A stretch of DNA of 64,000 nucleotides from Pseudeuparius sepicola (lineage: Eukaryota; Arthropoda; Insecta; Coleoptera; Anthribidae), in contig OY987299.1 of NCBI GenBank assembly GCA_963920635.1, forward strand, positions 128,895,373-128,959,372, written 5' to 3'. Of this stretch, positions 58,240 to 64,000 are shown piece by piece. A program made the translations under genes and the position numbers. The notes under the pieces are model-generated. The model saw only the letters and a list, made by a program, of their open reading frames with translations, was not told the origin of the DNA and made no database searches. The stretch's first letter is position 1. Each line of letters opens with the position of its first letter.

Positions 58240-58925
58240 CTAAAAAAAAAAAAACACGATTACTGCAACAATTTTTTCCTTCTTTCGCTTCTTTTTTCTT
58301 TCTTTTTCCTTTTTTTTTGTTTTTTTTTGCAAAAAAAAAATTTTTAGCATCATTTTAAATCTGATGATATTTCTTATGAACTTGATTTCTTTTGGAATCT
58401 TATTATATACCTAATAAAATACCATCATAGATAAAAGATTTTTTCCCAAAGTTTTAAATTTTTTAATCTGAAAATCACTATTTTGTCTTGTAATTTTCAA
58501 AAGCAATGTTGGAATATTTTTCATTTGTTCAGAATCAAAATGCATATACTTTCAATTTATATAAAGTTTCAATATCTAGATATATTTTCGGTTAATACAA
58601 ATTTAAAAAAGGGTAGATTTTAAGAAAGGTAGTTAATAATTTTATTTTGCAACTTTTTCAAAGGTTTTCTTTCATCCAAACTTGCTGATCCCCAAATTCA
58701 AATTAAATATTGTAATTTTGAGTATATTAATGAAAAGTAAATATTTTTCAACTGTTTCAATGTAATATAATTCCTTCTCCTATATAAAATACCTATTATT
58801 GGTGAAATACTGTTACTAAGATACTTAATATGTGTTTTCCAACTAAAATTTGAGTCTAGATGTAAACCTAGAAATTTAATAGAATTTGTATGTTTAATTT
58901 CATTACTATTATATGAAAGCTATAA
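58240..58925 (-). pseudogene. Non-LTR reverse transcriptase C-terminal fragment with A-rich tail
   Basis: Reading the minus strand from about 58925, frames broken by shifts and stops give NSIKFLGLHLDSNFSWKTHI, LSNSISPIIGILYRRRNYIT, IWGSASLDERKPLKKLQNKI and DFQIKKFKTLGKK, ending YNKIPKEIKFIRNI near 58360. These are typical thumb and C-terminal motifs of Jockey/CR1-like elements. The pyrimidine-rich tract at 58240-58345 would be an A-rich 3' tail on the minus strand. The order relative to 55300-55830 shows these are two different insertions. Confidence 0.8.
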
Positions 58926-59317
58926 TTTCAACTTTATTTATTGGAAAAAATCAAAGTATGTAGATTGAAATTTAGTACAGGGTCTTAAATTTGCATTCTG
59001 AAAAAATTTTTCTGATAAAATTTTTAGATAAATGTACTTGATTTGCGCTTTCTAGGACATTTTATAATTTTTTTGAAACAGTTTTCCCAATTGGATCTTT
59101 AGGTTTTCTTAATATTCTTCAATTCTTTTATTGAATCTACCAAATCAGATAATTGTGTTTTTCAAGTTTTAAAATTGTATCAATAACTATTTTATAATTG
59201 ACATTAACACTTATAACTTGAACTTTGATCTATTTTCCCATTAGGTATTCAAAATTTTCTTAGCTTCTCTAATAGCAGACGACGAATGCTCAGTAAAAGA
59301 GGCATACAATGTATTTT
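58926..59317. other. No clear gene; possible decayed retroelement body
   Basis: AT-rich sequence just upstream (minus strand) of the reverse transcriptase fragment. It is probably the rest of the same element but too degraded to translate. Confidence 0.35.
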
Positions 59318-60300
59318 TAACCGACTTGAAAAAAGGAGGTTATCAATTCGGTTGTATATTTTATTATGTTTGTTACCTCAGAACTCCGTCATTTCTAAAC
59401 CGATTTGGACAATTCTTTTTTATTTCAAAGGGTATATCTGCAGAAAGTTCCCATTTAAATGTGAAGAAAAAATTCCACCCCTAAGGTTGGAAAAATAGGG
59501 GATGAAATTTCATATTGGACCGATTTCGATGATTCTCTTTTTATTAGAAAGGGATTACTTTAGGAGTGGTTCCATTTAAATTTTAAGAAAAAATTGCACC
59601 CTTGAGGGTGGAAAATTGGGGATGAAATTTTTCATATTGGACCGATTTCGATGATTCTTTCTTTATTGGAAAGAGAGTACCTTAGGTGTGGTCCCATTTA
59701 AATTTAAAGAAAAAAATTCCACCCCTAAAGGTAGATAAATAGGGGATGCAAGTTCATATTGGACCGATTTGGATGATTCTTATTTTATTAGAAAGGAGTT
59801 ACCTTGGCGTGTTCACATTAAATTTGAAGAGAAATTTAATTTGAAGAGAAAAATTTCAATTCTAAGGGGATGGAATTTAATATTGGACCGATTTCGATAA
59901 TTCTTAATAATTCATTAAAAAATAAGAAATAAAAAAAATTTAACGTCAAAATTAAAACCGACTTCAAAAATTTGCCTGTATGCACACACCACTAAATTAA
60001 AAAAAAAAACAAATAACAGCCACTTTACAAATTTGCCCGTATGCACATTTTAACTAAAATTTTAGGAATATTTTTCTCTTTCAAAATTGGGTTATCTTTG
60101 GAGTCGGTGACAGTAAGTTATGCTGTATGTAGGATATGATGTGTTCATATCTAAATAGATTTAAATTCCTTGCCTTGACTGTCAACAAATCCAAAGATAA
60201 CTCTATTTAGAAAGAGAAAAATATTTCTAAAATTTTAGTTGAAAAGTGCATACGGGCAAATTTGTGAAGTCGGTTTTAATTTTTTTGGTAAATTTTGTAT
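59318..60300. repeat. ACCGACTTGAAAAAAGGAGG-type repeat with ~110-bp tandem units
   Basis: It begins with the phrase ACCGACTTGAAAAAAGGAGG and TATCAATTCGG, which I have seen as a widespread insect repeat. The same tandem units as at 54600-55215 follow (59460-60060). At about 60195-60290 an inverted copy of the ATTTGCCCGTATGCAC block closes the repeat. It is non-coding. Confidence 0.7.
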
Positions 60301-61472
60301 TTATTTCTTTAAAAAAACGTCGCTTCAAGCCTATGCTGGTGATTACTAGGTCAATCTAGGAGGAAGAGGTATATCGGGCAGTATATCTCGGTAAATTTAT
60401 ACCCTTAAAGATGTCTTAATAAATACTTTTGTCATGCTATTAATTATGTCACTCACAAGTGGAAATTGATTTACGAATTAACTGAACTGAAGCTTTTAAC
60501 ATGTACGGTGCTGCGTTGGTTAACATTAATACAATTTTGTCAACTGGTACGGAATTCGGAAAAAATATATTTGAATAATCTATGCTATTTGTGACATTAT
60601 TTGTTTTGTCTAATTCTTTCCCGGCAACTAGGTAAATAAAACAACTTGCAACATCTTCGGACAAAACGCCAATTAATAAATTAGTAACGTATCGACCGCA
60701 TATAAGGCAGTTTTTTCCATGAAAGGCGGAAAATGAATTGAATAGGCAAAAATTGCAAAAAAGGGAATTTGCCTAAAACCCGGGTTTTACTAAAATGATT
60801 GTCGACAAAATGTGAAGAAACTTTTGGTTACACTTTGGCTTCTGGGACAGTCTTGGTGTTGGTCCCAACTTGCTCTTAGTTTCAAAGTTGATTTATGATT
60901 CTACGAAATCCCTATAATAGCGGGGTTAGGGTCTGGCAAGTCCCGGAAAACTGTCTAGGTTAGGGTTCAGCTACGTAATAAAATATTTATTTTTAGGGCC
61001 GCTCATTTTTACGACCAATCAAATCGCGCCTTTACGGCAGACACGGTTTAATGGCTGCCGAGCATTTTTATGAATTATTGGGTCTAGTGCTAGTGCAAGG
61101 AGGGAACATGGTGTCATATAGCTAATAATGTTGATAATATACACTTTTTGTTGCTAGTCATTTAAAATACGGCTTTGTAGACATTCAGCAGGCTCTAAAG
61201 TGTCACTTTTGCTGACTAGGTAAGGTAGGTAAATAAAATACTTAACGAAAACAAAGAAAATTACTGCTATGGTGGTCAGGTATCGTGGTTTACCACAAGA
61301 GAAGTTTATTAAGAAGGTATGCCCTCTGTGTTGCCTAAATGGAAGCATGATAAGAACACCTTCTATAATTTAATTTAATTCATAATAAAGTAGTAATTCA
61401 TAATAAAGTATATATAATTTATGGAAAATTTCCACAGCAGTATTTATTGCTTTGTTGAATTTTCAGTATGTA
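60301..61472. other. No gene seen
   Basis: The 71-codon minus frame at 60449-60664 has no motif. The rest is AT-rich with no supported feature. Confidence 0.3.
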
Positions 61473-61670
61473 CAGTGTGGTCATTTAAGTGTGGAACATA
61501 TGGATTTTTTTATTAATTGCACAACCAAAATACATATATTGCCGAAAGTTCGTGCATGTTCGTCAAACACCAAACTGGGTAGGTCAGAAAATATCTACAA
61601 GAGTAAAGTAGGTACCCTTATTTCAGAAAATTCAGCAAAATGTTAATAAGAAAATTCACAGGTATAGGAC
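61473..61670. mobile_element. One-armed copy of the foldback at 30487-31462
   Basis: TA plus CAGTGTGGTCATTTAAG, followed by TTTTATTAATTGCACAACC and an inner block matching 30640-30720. The second arm is missing. Confidence 0.65.
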
Positions 61671-61683
61671 ATAAATAAATAAA

Positions 61684-62444
61684 TCCAACCTTTTAAAACA
61701 ATTGCCGACGTTTCGTCAATATATTTTGACTTTTTCAAGGCTAAAAAAACACAATGTCGTAAGAACTACAGAAAAAAAAGACGAAATACAATACAAACCG
61801 AACAATAAAGTAAAAAACTCACCAAGTTAAATCAGTTGAATATTATAGCACTTATGAAAACATTGTTAAAGACCATATAGACAATTGAAAGACACATTGT
61901 TACCGTAAATGCACACGTTATAAATAAATAAAGCGAAAATGGAACCCCACACTCGAGCAGGAAAGGTAGAATGAGGATAGTTTCTTTGAATTGAATGGGG
62001 AAAAAATACATTAAATTTACGATGGAAACAGAGATAAATGGAGTGTTGGCGTTCTTGGATGTTCAGGTGTTACGTCGGAATGATGGGTCTCTTAGAACGA
62101 GATGGTATACAAAACCTACTAATTCGGGACGGTTACTAAACTATAAACCTAATAACCCCAAGTCACAAAAAATTGCAATAGTTAAAAATTTAATTTTTAG
62201 ATCAACCAAGCTTAGTAGCCCAGAATACCACAAAGACAATCTTGTGAAGATAAAAAAAATTTAAAACTAAACAATTACTCTACGACGTTTGTAAATAATA
62301 TTATAAATGAATATAATCCTAGTAACAGTAACAACTCACAAATATTAACAACTACATCCAACGGCGCTACCACTGGTCACAGATATTTCAAAATTCCTTT
62401 CATTCCGGGTCTTTCTCACAAAATTGCTCACATGATTAGAAATA
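61684..62444 (+). pseudogene. Penelope-like element reverse transcriptase fragment (5' part)
   Basis: From about 61975 the frame gives KFTMETEINGVLAFLDVQV, RTRWYTKPTNSGRLLNYKPN and KSQKIAIVKNLIFRSTKLSS, matching the C-terminal reverse transcriptase region of Penelope-like elements (FLDV and YRKPT-type motifs). After a stop near 62261 the sequence still reads KIAHMIRNT at 62419-62444, the linker before the GIY-YIG endonuclease. 61684-61750 contains a minus-strand stem-loop followed by GAAACGTCGGC, typical of the element's terminal region but inverted relative to the reverse transcriptase. Confidence 0.8.
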
Positions 62445-63955
62445 CACACCGCACGAAAATTATCGCATAACTTGTAAATCTTCGAACGTTCGACTCGTAT
62501 TTTGGTCTAACAGGCTGTACAATTTTTTTTTAATAAAATCTTATCAGCTGAAAATAATGAGCCAAAAAATTCGGGTAAAAAATGCTTTTTATGTGCCTTT
62601 TTTGAATGCGATAAAATTGCCACTTTTTTGTACCACATTTGGTGTCAGTTTAAATTCTATTTTCGCCCTAAACGTATTAGATTTATACTTTTCTTTTTCA
62701 ATGGCGGCTTTAAATAGACAAACTTTATCATTTACAACGCGACGAAGCAGTAAGAATCATCACACTTTTAGAAGATGGAAGATCACAACAATATGTGGCT
62801 AACCTTCTTGGAATCGCTCAATCGTCCGTTAGTAGAGTGGCAGCAAGGTACAGAGAGACAGGTGACTATGGGAGACGGGCGGGACAACGGCGAGGAAGGA
62901 TCAACTGCCGCGGACGACCGATACTTGCGACTTACGGCATTTAGAACTCGTCACTGCACTGCAAGGATGCTTCAATCAAGTCTTTTTGAGGCCACAAGAG
63001 TGCATATTTCTGTTCAAACCATTAGAGACCGGCTACGTGAAGACAATATTACGGCTAGAGTTCCTGCAACAGCACCTCTACTCACCAGAGAACATCGGGT
63101 GGCCAGGTTGCGTTTTGCTCGACAGCATTCTGCATGGGATGTCGACGACTGGGCTAATATTCTTTTTTCTGATGAGTCTACATTTTGTTTATATGCATCA
63201 GACCGCCGTATACCGGTCTATAGACGACCTGGGGAACGTTACATTCAGTGCAATTTTCGTCCAAATATCCCATACGGAGGTGGCTTAATAATGGTTTGGG
63301 ATGGTAAATCCTTAGAAGACCGAATGAGTTAATACCACTTCCTGGGGCTCGACTAAATGCTCACAGATACATAGTAGACATCTTGCAAGACCATGTTTTG
63401 CCATACGGTCCATTTATTGGGGACAATTTCATTTTTATGCAAGACAATGCCCGTCCACATACAGCAAGAATTGTTCGCGACTACTTTGAAGAAGTCGGCA
63501 TTGCGGTTTTAGACTGGCCAGCTCGCAGTCCAGATCTGAACCCTATCGAGCACGTTTGGAGCCATCTCGGTTGGCAATTACAAAACGGCAGAAGGCCATT
63601 TGCGAATTTAAACCAATTGGAAATGGCCCTTCTTGAAGAATGGGATCAGATGCCACAGGCCTATGTCCGGAGTTGTATTGAGAGCATGCCACGACGTATT
63701 CAAGCGGTAATTGAAGCTAGGGGCGGCTATACCCGATATTAGACTAAGGAACCTAAAGTTTTGTAGTTTTTGTTTTTCAATAAATTGTGTTAATGTGAAT
63801 AAAAACCTGTTCTCTTGGTTTTCGACGGTATTTATGGAAGAAATGAATTGAAATAGATACATTGACGTCTTAGCTATTATCTAAAAATTATTACTTATTT
63901 GGAAAAAAAACAGCTAATGAGTATTACGCTTATGCGATAATTTTCGTGCGGTGTG
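62445..63955 (+). mobile_element. Tc1-like transposon inserted in the Penelope-like element
   Basis: 1511 bp, flanked by TA (62443-62444 and 63956-63957), with inverted ends of about 25 bp starting CACACCGCACGAAAATTATC. It encodes a broken DD34E transposase. Immediately beyond it the Penelope-like frame resumes. Confidence 0.93.
62701..63742 (+). pseudogene. Tc1-like DD34E transposase, three frameshifts
   Basis: The product would bind the transposon ends and cut and rejoin DNA. The start MAALNRQTLS at 62701 shifts frame near 62735 to continue DEAVRIITLLEDGRSQQYVA and SSVSRVAARYRETG (helix-turn-helix). It shifts again near 62907 into TAADDRYLRLTAFRTRH, and near 63320 into ELIPLPGARLNAHRYIVDIL. 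The catalytic residues are in place: Asp in ILFSDESTF, Asp in FMQDNARPH, and Glu in SPDLNPIEHVW, with 34 residues between the last two. The C-terminus RGGYTRY and stop at 63742 are family-like. It is inactive as it stands; all family landmarks remain, so the decay is modest. Confidence 0.93.
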
Positions 63956-64000
63956 TATGTCAAAATCAACCCAACTAGCATATTATAATACAAAAACCAC
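63956..64000 (+). pseudogene. Penelope-like element, continuation after the Tc1 insertion
   Basis: With the Tc1-like element removed, the frame continues from RNT through QLAYYNTKT, matching the stretch before the GIY-YIG domain of Penelope-like proteins. The element runs off the window edge. Confidence 0.6.

Noticed and set aside
55300..58925. One split non-LTR retrotransposon
   Set aside because: On the minus strand the N-terminal reverse transcriptase part should lie at higher coordinates than the C-terminal part; the opposite order shows two separate fragments.
61700..61735. Second hammerhead-like structure
   Set aside because: The stem-loop and GAAAC are present on the minus strand, but the CTGATGA core reads CTTGAAA, so catalytic function is not supported; kept only as a Penelope-type terminal feature.

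Overview
This window looks like nuclear DNA of an insect. It is AT-rich, intron-bearing and dominated by eukaryotic transposable elements (Tc1/mariner-type, hAT, Penelope-like, non-LTR, SINE-like). There are no bacterial operons, no CRISPR array and no convincing rRNA operon. I could not place it in an insect order from the sequence alone.

The only host gene I can reconstruct is a five-exon gene on the + strand at 44939-54495. It encodes a 406-residue homologue of neutral sphingomyelinase (SMPD2 type): a DNase I-like phosphodiesterase fold followed by two C-terminal membrane segments. All four introns have GT..AG ends and the reading phase is kept throughout. Introns 1 and 2 are tiny (58 and 50 bp). 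Introns 3 (6.3 kb) and 4 (1.95 kb) are swollen by transposons. The overall fold motifs are kept, but two catalytic-site positions that are normally invariant are changed (GDLN to GDLS, SDH to SNH), so it may be a pseudoenzyme or a diverged paralogue.

Layout. 1-8.7 kb: a long palindromic (foldback) element, a TATAGTCC-ended element, and an hAT-type element with a perfect 8-bp target duplication. 8.7-11.4 kb: half of a foldback element carrying a nested hAT insertion, then a repeat containing 5S rRNA-like sequence. 11.87-20.39 kb: four tandem units of about 2.13 kb, each a CCCAAGCAGCATT-ended element plus a 419-bp spacer. 20.4-30.4 kb: further small elements, a hammerhead-like motif, a tRNA-derived SINE, a full foldback element, a tRNA-Ala-like relic and GC-rich islands. 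30.4-37.6 kb: four large palindromes and one hAT element. 37.8-40.4 kb: a 2.5-kb element built of short motifs. 40.7-42.7 kb: a microsatellite, a 122-bp minisatellite, a perfect 154-bp-arm hairpin and another foldback. 43.4-43.9 kb: the second 5S-like repeat. 44.9-54.5 kb: the sphingomyelinase-like gene; its intron 3 holds a nearly intact mariner-like transposon with about 368-bp inverted repeats. 54.6-61.4 kb: non-LTR reverse transcriptase fragments and a repeated minisatellite-like family. 61.7-64 kb: a Penelope-like fragment split by a Tc1-like (DD34E) transposon.

Two themes tie the repeats together. First, most palindromic elements begin with TA followed by CAGTGTG or CAGGGTG, the same end as the mariner-like element in intron 3, so that element or a relative is a plausible source of transposase for them. 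Second, several non-coding elements have interiors made of very short, often self-complementary motifs repeated dozens of times. I found no multi-gene pathway or defence system. Everything was read by eye without database searches, so family names rest on motif recognition.
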